From NCBI GenBank assembly GCA_937128505.1, contig CAKZMM010000029.1, positions 1 to 33,481 of the forward strand: 33,481 nt of DNA. Direction: 5' to 3'. Positions within the stretch are counted from its first letter, which is position 1. Every line of letters starts with the position of its first letter. The notes beneath the pieces were generated by a model, which saw only the letters and a list, made by a program, of their open reading frames with translations, did not search any database and was not told where the DNA came from. The position numbers were made by a program, and so were the translations under genes. Source of the stretch: an uncultured Thermogutta sp. GTDB taxonomy: Bacteria; Planctomycetota; Planctomycetia; Pirellulales; Thermoguttaceae. Shown one piece after another: positions 24,845-31,795 of the stretch.

Positions 24845-25891
24845 ATGAGTCAGACGCACGCGCATGGGCGTAGCAGCGGTAAGCCGAAGCTGGCCTTGTA
24901 TTGGGCGGCTTCTTGCGGAGGATGTGAGATCGCGGTTTTGGCGATCGATGAAAAGATCCTGACCGTCGCCGAGCATTTCGATGTGGTGTTTTGGCCTTGC
25001 GCGGTCGACGGGAAGGTGCGCGACATCGAGAAGATGGCCGACGGCGAAATCCGGCTATGCTTGTTCAATGGGGGCATTCGCACCAGTGAACAGGAGTATA
25101 TGGCGCGGCTTTTGCGGCGGAAATCGCAGGTCTTGGTGGCTTTCGGCTCGTGTGCGCAGGAGGGGTGCATTCCGGGGTTAGCCAATCTGAGCAACCGCGA
25201 GGAGATCTTCCGCACGGTCTACCGCGATACGCTCTCCACCGATAACCCCCAAGGCATCTATCCTCAGCCGGAGACAGCGGTGCCCGAGGGCAAATTGCAT
25301 CTGCCCATCTTTTACGACACGCTCAAGACCCTGGGCCAAACGGTGGAAGTGGACTATTATCTGCCGGGTTGTCCGCCGGAAGCGGAAAACATTTGGGAGG
25401 CTTTGGTCGCGGTTTTGGAGGGACGGCTCCCCGAGCGCGGTAGTGTCATCGGCAAAAACACCACGGTTTGCGATGAGTGCCCGCGCATTCGAGAAGAGAA
25501 GAAAATCAAGCGCTTCAAGCGCATTTGGGAAGTGATCCCAGACCAGGAGCATTGTCTGCTGGAGCAAGGGATCATTTGTTGCGGCATTGCAACTCGGGCC
25601 GGTTGCGGCGCGAAGTGCCCGCAGGTCAACTCGCCGTGCATCGGCTGTCATGGGCCGAACGAAGGGGTGGAGGATTTCGGCGGTCGGCTGCTGAGTGCTT
25701 TGGCTTCCATGATCGACTCGAATGATCCAAATGAAATCGAGCGCATCATTCGCGAGGGAATACCGGATCCGGTAGGCACGCTGTATCGATTCAATTTGGC
25801 CTCCAGCTTGCTCCGGCGTTCGCGGCGGGCGGCGACCGATGGGAACGGACAGAAAGGGGCGGCCGCGTCGAAGCTAGGGGCGGTCTCCTGA
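24845..25891 (+). CDS. mvhG: [NiFe] hydrogenase small subunit, MvhG type
   Basis: A 348-residue cytosolic hydrogenase small subunit without a Tat signal, typical of group 3. The proximal-cluster motif is ASCGGCE (C24, C27), with later ligands in FGSCAQEGC (about 102-108) and YYLPGCPPE (about 175). The C-terminal part has CDECPRIREEKK, IICCGIATRAGCGAKCPQVNSPCIGCHGPNEG, which supplies the medial and distal [4Fe-4S] clusters. Electrons from the NiFe centre pass through these clusters to MvhD and then HdrA. It lies just before mvhA on the same strand, with AAGGA 9 bases before the ATG. The last 40 residues are basic and low in complexity, a slight extension. Confidence 0.92.
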   Translation: MSQTHAHGRSSGKPKLALYWAASCGGCEIAVLAIDEKILTVAEHFDVVFWPCAVDGKVRDIEKMADGEIRLCLFNGGIRTSEQEYMARLLRRKSQVLVAFGSCAQEGCIPGLANLSNREEIFRTVYRDTLSTDNPQGIYPQPETAVPEGKLHLPIFYDTLKTLGQTVEVDYYLPGCPPEAENIWEALVAVLEGRLPERGSVIGKNTTVCDECPRIREEKKIKRFKRIWEVIPDQEHCLLEQGIICCGIATRAGCGAKCPQVNSPCIGCHGPNEGVEDFGGRLLSALASMIDSNDPNEIERIIREGIPDPVGTLYRFNLASSLLRRSRRAATDGNGQKGAAASKLGAVS

Positions 25892-26022
25892 GATAATCAA
25901 CGGGATATTGTGCTAGCGGCTTTCCGTTCGGCCTCGCAAAAGGGTTTGGATCAACCGACCAAGAGAATCAGCCCGGTTTCCTGAGGGCATAACCAACGAG
26001 CATGGCAGGAGTTCAAGCGACG

Positions 26023-27489
26023 ATGAAGCGGATTTCAATCGATCCGATCACCCGGCTGGAGGGTCACGGCAAGATTGACATCTTCTTGGATGATCAGGGC
26101 AACGTGGCCAATGCCTATCTGCAAATTCCGGAGCTGCGGGGCTTCGAGCGTTTTTGCGTGGGCCGGCCGGCCGAGGAAATGCCCAATCTGACCAACCGCA
26201 TCTGCGGCGTTTGCCCCGAGGCCCACCACATGGCGGCGACCAAGGCGCTGGATGATCTGTTTCAGGTGGACCCGCCGCCCACGGCCAAGAAGCTGCGGGA
26301 ATTGTTTTACAGCATCTTCTATGCCACGGATCACACCACGCATTTTTATGCGTTGGGGGGGCCGGACTTTGTCGTCGGTCCGGAGGCACCGCCGCTGGAG
26401 CGGAATATCTTGGGGGTGGTTAAGAAGGTTGGTTTGGAGATTGCCTCCAAGGTGCTCAAGATGCGGCACGACGGGCATCATTTGATCCAAATGATCGGTG
26501 GCCGGCGTGTGCATCCGAATTGGGGATTACCGGGCGGTGTAAGCCGCGGCATCAATGAAGAGCAACGCCAAGAGATCGAGCGACTGGGCCGCGAGGCAGT
26601 GGAATTTGCCCAGTTTTCCTTGAAACTTTTCCACGACGTAGTGCTGGGCAATACGCGCTATGTGGAGCTTATCCGCAGCGACACGTACGTCCATCGGACC
26701 TACAACATGGGAACAGTGGATGCGCAAAACCGCGTCAATTTCTACGATGGTCAGATCCGGGTGGTGGGCCCCGATGGCCGCGAGCACGCGAAGTATCCGC
26801 CGCGGCAATATTCTGAATACATCGCCGAGCACGTGGAGCCGTGGACGTACTTGAAGTTCCCCTATCTGAAGAAAATCGGGTGGAAAGGATTCGTAGACGG
26901 CGTGGATTCCGGCGTTTACAAGGCCTCGCCGTTATCGCGGCTGAATGCGGCCGACGGAATGGCCACGCCGCTGGCCCAGGCGGAGTACGAGCGATTCTAT
27001 GACGCTCTGGGCGGCAAGCCTGTTCATCACACGCTGGCGACGCATTGGGCGCGGTTGATCGAACTTTTGTATGCGACGGAACGCTGGGTCGAGTTGGCCA
27101 CCGATCCGGAAATTACCGGCAAAGAATATCGCGTCCTGCCGACGAAGACCCCCAGCGAAGGGGTAGGCTGCGTGGAAGCGCCCCGCGGAACTTTGACTCA
27201 CCATTATTGGACGGATGAACGGGGCATCTTGACCCGGGTCAATTTGATCGTGGGAACCACGAATAACTACGCCCCGATCAGCATGTCGATTCGCAAAGCG
27301 GCCCAAAACCTCATCCGCGGCGGCCAACTCCGCGAAGGCCTGCTGAATATGGTGGAGATGGCCTTCCGGGCTTATGACCCGTGTTTCGGCTGTGCAACGC
27401 ACAGTCTGCCGGGACAAATGCCGCTGGAAGTTCGCCTGCGGGCTGCCGATGGGTCCGTTCTGCGAACGCTCCGCCAGAACCTCGATTGA
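26023..27489 (+). CDS. mvhA: [NiFe] hydrogenase large subunit, MvhA type (group 3c-like)
   Basis: A 488-residue catalytic subunit read from the ATG at 26023, which has AGGAG at 26007-26011. An in-frame ATG at 26002 would add seven residues but has no clear ribosome site. The family start MKRISIDPITRLEGHGKI is visible. The L1 nickel motif is RICGVCPEAH (C61, C64) and the L2 motif is DPCFGCATH (C454, C457), so all four nickel-site cysteines are present. A tail of about 31 residues follows L2, the region normally removed by a maturation protease in many hydrogenases. The absence of a Tat signal on its partner and the link with mvhD and hdrA place it in group 3c, a cytosolic H2-oxidising enzyme feeding an Hdr complex. 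No hyp maturation genes are in the window. Confidence 0.93.
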   Translation: MKRISIDPITRLEGHGKIDIFLDDQGNVANAYLQIPELRGFERFCVGRPAEEMPNLTNRICGVCPEAHHMAATKALDDLFQVDPPPTAKKLRELFYSIFYATDHTTHFYALGGPDFVVGPEAPPLERNILGVVKKVGLEIASKVLKMRHDGHHLIQMIGGRRVHPNWGLPGGVSRGINEEQRQEIERLGREAVEFAQFSLKLFHDVVLGNTRYVELIRSDTYVHRTYNMGTVDAQNRVNFYDGQIRVVGPDGREHAKYPPRQYSEYIAEHVEPWTYLKFPYLKKIGWKGFVDGVDSGVYKASPLSRLNAADGMATPLAQAEYERFYDALGGKPVHHTLATHWARLIELLYATERWVELATDPEITGKEYRVLPTKTPSEGVGCVEAPRGTLTHHYWTDERGILTRVNLIVGTTNNYAPISMSIRKAAQNLIRGGQLREGLLNMVEMAFRAYDPCFGCATHSLPGQMPLEVRLRAADGSVLRTLRQNLD

Positions 27490-28015
27490 TTCGCCGGACT
27501 CAGCCGCCGCGTGTGATTCGAAATGCTTAGGTTCGCTCCCAAAGTAATGGGGGAGGCTGGTCGCATTTTTGATTCGTTGGCCTGAAACTGCGTACGGAAA
27601 CTGGATACGGTAGTTTCGCTTAAAGCGGCGGTCTAATCGGGATCTAGGTGGTCTCATTGGGATCCATTTTGCCTCCGGTTGATCCTTGCCGTTACGCGGG
27701 CAAACTTTGGTAGAAGCCGGGGTACCACCGATCTGCGTTGGCCTCGTCCGGCGAATCCCGTGCCGCTAACCGGGCAAATTGCGGCAGTTCGGATTCGAGA
27801 TCGCTCGGATTTGAAATAATCCGAGGCGAATAAGAAGATTCTCGGGGGGCTACAAAACGCTTCCCCGGCTGGTTCCTCGGATTCTCCCCCTAGCTCGGTC
27901 CTGTGGCGTATTCCGGGCAACCTAGGATCGAGACGATCTGATAGTATCGCTCGATCTCTCGATTGAGGGTTGCATGTTCTTTCGGAGCACCGACCGGTCG
28001 TGCCGTTTGCGGAGA

Positions 28016-28122
28016 ATCGCTGCACGACCTTTTTTGGACGATTTTCCCGGATCCTTGTCGGGAACAGCCAAATCTCTTTTCCTGTATCGCTGCGCGACCG
28101 TTATTAGAGGATTTTTCCGATG
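28016..28122. repeat. 37-bp imperfect direct repeat, period 70
   Basis: Copies at 28016-28052 and 28086-28122 both begin ATCGCTGCRCGACC and share a later GATTTTYCC; they are roughly three-quarters identical. The DNA between the copies is unrelated. Confidence 0.6.
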
Positions 28123-28179
28123 CTTGACGACGATTAGTGCCCGGGTGATCGCTTTAAATATTTAGATATAGAGCGTGCT

Positions 28180-28217
28180 GCTTTTGCGGAATAAGGCCGC
28201 TTTTGCGTGATTAAGGC
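28180..28217. repeat. Tandem duplication, about 19-bp unit
   Basis: GCTTTTGCGGAATAAGGC (28180-28197) and GCTTTTGCGTGATTAAGGC (28199-28217) are near-identical neighbours. Confidence 0.7.
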
Positions 28218-28367
28218 GGGTGAGCTTGCCGGGCCGCTACTCGGCTTGCGACGATGGTGTAATTGGAGGGGAACAAAGGGGTTGGGTTGCGCGGGAAATG
28301 GTTTGCGCGGCTCGGGCGAAGAATTTACCCATTAAAAAGCCTGCTTTAGGCGCAAGCTCGCTATTTC

Positions 28368-28411
28368 AGGCATCGCTGCTGTCCTGGAATTTTGAGGCAT
28401 CGCTCCTGCCC
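28368..28411. repeat. 17-bp direct repeat, period 27
   Basis: AGGCATCGCTGCTGTCC (28368-28384) and AGGCATCGCTCCTGCCC (28395-28411) differ at two positions. Confidence 0.7.
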
Positions 28412-28511
28412 AACAAGGGAGTCGAATGCCACGTAAACCGTTCCGCGCAAGCCACGATCGATTTTTGAAGGAATGCCGGCTAGCTGGGGATTCACCGGGA
28501 AAATCGCCCAC

Positions 28512-29309
28512 CTAGGGTGCTGTGCCAAGTTCCGGATCTTGGATGGGTACACTAGACTTGGCGTGCCCGTTTGCCTCTTTTGAGCTAGTGGTTAGGGCTC
28601 CGAGCACGGCCCCGAGAGCTTTCCCCACAGCCCAAACACTGAGCCCAACGAGTGCCCCAACCGGACCGGCCGCAAGCCCACCGATCGCGGCGGAAGAGAC
28701 GGCCCCGGAGACAGCTGCTGCCGCTTTTGCTTCCCCGGGTTTTGCTCCTGCTTGCAGAGCTCCGTAGTGTACAGCACACTCCATCAAATCGCTAAGCAAA
28801 AGCCAAGGGGTCAGAGCACGGCCGGCTCCTTTGGCAGCTTCTTTAGCCGCGAGTCCACCAGCTTGCCTCAAAGCCATCCATGTAGCACCCGTTTGCGCCG
28901 ACCGAGCAATCGCAGCCTTTGCGAGCCCCTCGCCCAGGGCAAAAGAAATGCTGGTAGCTAAATGACCCAGGCCATCCGAGACAGCCTCCACCTGCGCACT
29001 TCGGCCATCTCCCGTCTTGCACCAGGTCGCGAAATGTTCGCAGTTGTTGAAAATCAGGTCATAATTATCAACCCCTAGCCGGCTCAGTGCCCGTTGTACA
29101 ACTACCTCCGGACGATCACAGAATTCGTAGCGGACAATTTTGATTGCTCGGCCCTTAGCGAATTCTTCAAGGGAGGTCAGGGCGATTTTCGTTTGCCCGG
29201 CGTTCGTCTTCGCATAATGGACCACCTTCCCATCGCCGATGTAGATTCCGTGATGAGCGTACAGGCCACAATTTGCAAAAATGTGATCTCCCGGCTTCAT
29301 GGTGTGCAT
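28512..29309 (-). CDS. LRAT-domain (NlpC/P60-like) protein with glycine-zipper C-terminus
   Basis: A 265-residue minus-strand protein. Residues 4-100 are a lecithin:retinol acyltransferase (LRAT)-type domain: KPGDHIF, HHGIYIGDGKVVHYAK with His20 and His31, and NNCEHFATWCKTG with the nucleophile Cys90. The H-H-C triad is thus complete, so thioester or acyl-transfer/lipase chemistry on phospholipids is possible. Residues 100-190 form amphipathic helices. Residues 196-240 are hydrophobic and rich in Ala and Gly spaced as GxxxG/AxxxG (SGAVSSAAIGGLAAGPVG), a glycine-zipper membrane segment. An AGGTAAG-like site precedes the ATG. Animal LRAT/HRASLS proteins also have a C-terminal membrane anchor. 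It is transcribed divergently from the sigma factor. A lipid-modifying, membrane-active or toxin-like role is inference. Confidence 0.8.
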   Translation of the reverse strand: MHTMKPGDHIFANCGLYAHHGIYIGDGKVVHYAKTNAGQTKIALTSLEEFAKGRAIKIVRYEFCDRPEVVVQRALSRLGVDNYDLIFNNCEHFATWCKTGDGRSAQVEAVSDGLGHLATSISFALGEGLAKAAIARSAQTGATWMALRQAGGLAAKEAAKGAGRALTPWLLLSDLMECAVHYGALQAGAKPGEAKAAAAVSGAVSSAAIGGLAAGPVGALVGLSVWAVGKALGAVLGALTTSSKEANGHAKSSVPIQDPELGTAP

Positions 29310-29628
29310 TCTTACCTGGTCAAATGTGTTTTTGCGGTGCTCGAATCTTGCAAGAAATTCCTCGGGCTCTCTTTCTTATTCGTTCCGGTCTGATTTTTCG
29401 CTATAGCATATACGTGGCAAGCAAGGGAAGTATGACATGGCTTTTGCCAAAAAAAGCCTGACCGTCGGCCAAGGCTTCCCTCACCGGAGTTACGGCGTCG
29501 ATTCAAAGTGATCGAAAAAAGTTGGTTTGTTTCCGAACAACGGACGTGGTGGCGTTACTTCTTTACGATAGTCGAAACGCGGGTTTGGTGTTGCTTAACT
29601 GCTGGCCGCTCGACTAGGAGCATTGTTT
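29310..29628. promoter_or_regulatory. Divergent regulatory region with alternative hairpins
   Basis: This 319-bp spacer must hold the promoters of the LRAT gene (-) and the sigma-factor gene (+). GGCTTTT (29439-29445) can pair with AAAAGCC (29452-29458). The overlapping AAGCCT (29454-29459) can pair instead with AGGCTT (29472-29477). The two stems exclude each other, as in attenuators, but no T-run follows. AGGAG at 29616-29620 is the ribosome site of the sigma gene. Confidence 0.4.
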
Positions 29629-30192
29629 ATGACTCAGCGGCACTCCACGCCTAGAAGCCGATGCACTTGCCCGGTTGAATGCCGGGTTTTGCAACTTCGC
29701 ACTGAATCGGGGGCACAGCAAGATCAGGCTTGGCAAGAGCTTTGGAGCGGATGTATCGCGCCCATGGTCAGCAGGGTCGCCTTACGGCTCGGCTTGAGCC
29801 GACAAATGGAACAAGATTTTTTGGAAAGAGCGCCAGAAAAAATTTGGAGCAGTATAGAAACTTTCAAGCCGACTAGGGGATGCTTTAAGGCGTGGTGCTA
29901 CCGGGTCTTGTTGAACTTTGCGAACGACTTGGGCAGAGAGCGCAAGCGACGCCGCGAAGTTCTGTTCAGCCAGCTGAAGACGTCATCGAAGGCTACCGAA
30001 TCAGGCCAGGAAAAGGATTGGCTGGAACGTGTGTCGCGCGATGAGCCGGTGGACGAGTTGCTCATCCAAAACGAGCCCCTTTCGAAGCGGGAAATCCAAA
30101 ATTTGGAAGAATCTCCGCCTCTCCAACGGATCATTGTGGTGGCTTTGGCAGGGTTGGTCCCACGCATGGATCCTCAGACGTGGGATCGATGA
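29629..30192 (+). CDS. ECF-like RNA polymerase sigma factor, region 2 part, ended by an in-frame TGA
   Basis: A 187-residue product if translation stops at the TGA at 30190-30192. The ATG at 29629 is chosen because AGGAG lies 8 bases upstream; a TTG at 29623 would be too close to it. Residues about 30-112 (QAWQELWSGCIAPMVSRVALRL...EKIWSSIETFKPTRGCFKAWCYRVLLNFANDLGRERKRRR) match sigma region 2: the core-binding helix, the FxxWxxRVxxNxxxDxxR block and the basic end. A variable linker follows, then LQRIIVVALAGLVPRMDPQTWDR, the start of region 4. The rest of region 4 continues in the same frame after the stop (30193-30381). The gene is therefore either a recent nonsense mutant, a sequencing error, or read through. 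TGA is used as a normal stop by etfB and hdrA. Confidence 0.75.
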   Translation: MTQRHSTPRSRCTCPVECRVLQLRTESGAQQDQAWQELWSGCIAPMVSRVALRLGLSRQMEQDFLERAPEKIWSSIETFKPTRGCFKAWCYRVLLNFANDLGRERKRRREVLFSQLKTSSKATESGQEKDWLERVSRDEPVDELLIQNEPLSKREIQNLEESPPLQRIIVVALAGLVPRMDPQTWDR

Positions 30193-30381
30193 CTGGAAGA
30201 TGCCCTCATCCTCCCGCCTTTTCCCCCAGAAACGATTTACCAGGAAGATGACCCGCTCGCGCGCGTCAAAATAGTAGCGGAAGCTTTAAATATGAGTGAA
30301 GCGGCAGTTAAACAGCACTGGTATCGGGGCCGGAAAGTGCTCAAAAAGCTTTTTCGTCCGGAGGAGGGTGCCGATGAGTGA
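30193..30381 (+). pseudogene. Sigma region 4 continuation, same frame after the TGA
   Basis: The 62 codons after the TGA, in the same frame as 29629-30192, read LEDALILPPFPPE...VKIVAEALNMSEAAVKQHWYRGRKVLKKLF, a sigma-70 region 4 helix-turn-helix that binds the -35 element. TGG is the likely ancestral codon (WDR-W-LEDA). The end overlaps the next gene by 8 bases (ATGAGTGA at 30374-30381), a coupling that makes sense only if this frame was translated. No independent start with a ribosome site is present; the first internal ATG is at 30292. Confidence 0.75.
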
Positions 30382-31216
30382 TCCGCTTTCATCAACCAAT
30401 CCCCCTGGTCACAGTGCCGAGCCGACACTGTGCGGAGCTTCCGGGGGGACTCTGCTTGCGGTTTGGAGGAACCTCCCCGACCCCCGCGATCCTCGAGCGC
30501 CTTTAGGCGACACAACAACGATCAAATTGCCGCGAGGGAGTTGGGACCACTTCTTCGAAAAACATGTGCTCAACGAGGGCGAACCGTGGGGAGACCTCCT
30601 GACGCCGACTGTCCTCGAGAAATTGCTCGAAGCATGGTATGGCAGGGAGGAAGACGCGGAGGTGATTTCCGAAGCGGTGGGCAAACTTGAAGCCGAGGTC
30701 CGGGAAAGCCTCAAGCGGCCCATGGTCATCCTGTATCAGGCAAAGAAAGTTGGGGAAAGCCGGCGAAAGGTATGGCTTTTGCAGCTGCCCTCAGGCGCAA
30801 CGCTTTACGCCAAGGCCCGCTCGAAAGCTGCTTACGTTTGCACCTGTTACTTTCCGTCGGTCTCGGGCGTAATAAAGAATGGGCAGAAGAGATGGAAAAA
30901 CGTTGCAGCGAAGCTCGTATGTCGCTACGCACAGCGAACCGAAGACGGACGCCAACTGATACCACCGTCGGCCGGTCATTCGGTATCCATTAAACATGAA
31001 ACTACATCGGAAAAACGCAGAGACATAGTTTTTGTAATATTAAAAACGTGGGGGTTTGCCCTGGATTCCCCGGGATATCCGTGGCGAGGTCGGCTGCCGG
31101 ATTGGGAGGCGGCCAGAAAACCTTCGGCGGCTCGTGAACTGTGTCGTCGCCTCAAACCGAAACGACATTGGTTCGATCAACCGGATAACCCGGACGATAC
31201 ACAACCGTCTAACTGA
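30374..31216 (+). CDS. Protein of unknown function coupled to the sigma factor; possible BECR-type RNase-like domain
   Basis: A 280-residue cytosolic protein. The ATG at 30374 is preceded by a strong GGAGGAGGG (30359-30367) and overlaps the end of the sigma frame, so this start is firm. I do not recognise a family with certainty. Residues about 55-170 contain WDHFFEKH, a helical segment, LKRPMVILYQAKK, then strands KVWLLQLPSGATLYAKA and AAYVCTCYFPS. This order (H..KH, helix, P..I, strands, T-x-Y-F/P) is reminiscent of Barnase-EndoU-ColicinE5/D-RelE-like toxin nucleases. The resemblance is by eye only. The C-terminal third is basic and rich in Trp, Arg and Pro. The gene lies in the same run as the 389-residue acidic protein. 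Confidence 0.6.
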   Translation: MSDPLSSTNPPGHSAEPTLCGASGGTLLAVWRNLPDPRDPRAPLGDTTTIKLPRGSWDHFFEKHVLNEGEPWGDLLTPTVLEKLLEAWYGREEDAEVISEAVGKLEAEVRESLKRPMVILYQAKKVGESRRKVWLLQLPSGATLYAKARSKAAYVCTCYFPSVSGVIKNGQKRWKNVAAKLVCRYAQRTEDGRQLIPPSAGHSVSIKHETTSEKRRDIVFVILKTWGFALDSPGYPWRGRLPDWEAARKPSAARELCRRLKPKRHWFDQPDNPDDTQPSN

Positions 31217-31795
31217 AGTTGAGAATTTGGCGGAATTGGGCAAATCGAAACGCTTGGACTGAGACTTCGCGGGTCAAACACAACTCAAACCAAGGCACTA
31301 GGGACGAGCAATAAAAAGCTTAAACCTTGGAATGGCAAGACTCGGAGTGGCAAGACCCTGCAAGTCCGCCGTCCCTGTTCTTGACCGGTTATTCTGCCTA
31401 AGTGTCGGGGAATAAACAGCTTATAGGATACACGGCAAAATTAGCTGGATTTGGTGGCAGAGGGCATTCAGCAAAATTTATCAGCAAGATTTTAGAGGTG
31501 GCCAAAGCTGGTGAAGGGTCACCGGGAAATTCATTTTAAATTTCCGACAATTTCAGCGAATGGACTTTAGGAGCGATTCGGAGACTTGATTGGTGTTTTC
31601 AAAGACCACCGTTTCAGGAGACCAATACACCTTCCCCTTTACGCGAGTGCGATGGTTGATGGAGTCAATCTATTTTCAGGGTTTGAGGTGCCGAAGCTAT
31701 CAGCCGGTAAATTTTCAAGAAGCTTGCGATATTCAGCACCTCTAGCAGTTTTTGATACTTTTTTGTTTTTTTGTTTTTTTTGAGGTTGATGCATT
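31217..31795. other. 579-bp AT-rich spacer ending in a T-tract
   Basis: No gene is supported. GGAATGGCAAGAC and GGAGTGGCAAGAC (31329-31341, 31344-31356) form a small duplication. Just before the next gene (about 31748-31781) there is an almost uninterrupted T-tract broken by single Gs. GAGG at 31782-31785 is the probable ribosome site for the 31796 start. Confidence 0.5.

Larger units (their letters stand above)
27490..28511. other. 1-kb spacer after the hydrogenase, repeat-rich
   Basis: No gene is supported on either strand. Between 28016 and 28411 there are three local duplications: a 37-bp imperfect pair at 28016-28052 and 28086-28122, an 18-bp pair at 28180-28197 and 28199-28217, and a 17-bp pair at 28368-28384 and 28395-28411. 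I found no clear intrinsic terminator after mvhA. Confidence 0.5.

Noticed and set aside
27376-27399. Selenocysteine in the hydrogenase L2 motif
   Set aside because: Both positions are encoded by TGT (Cys), with no TGA in the motif.
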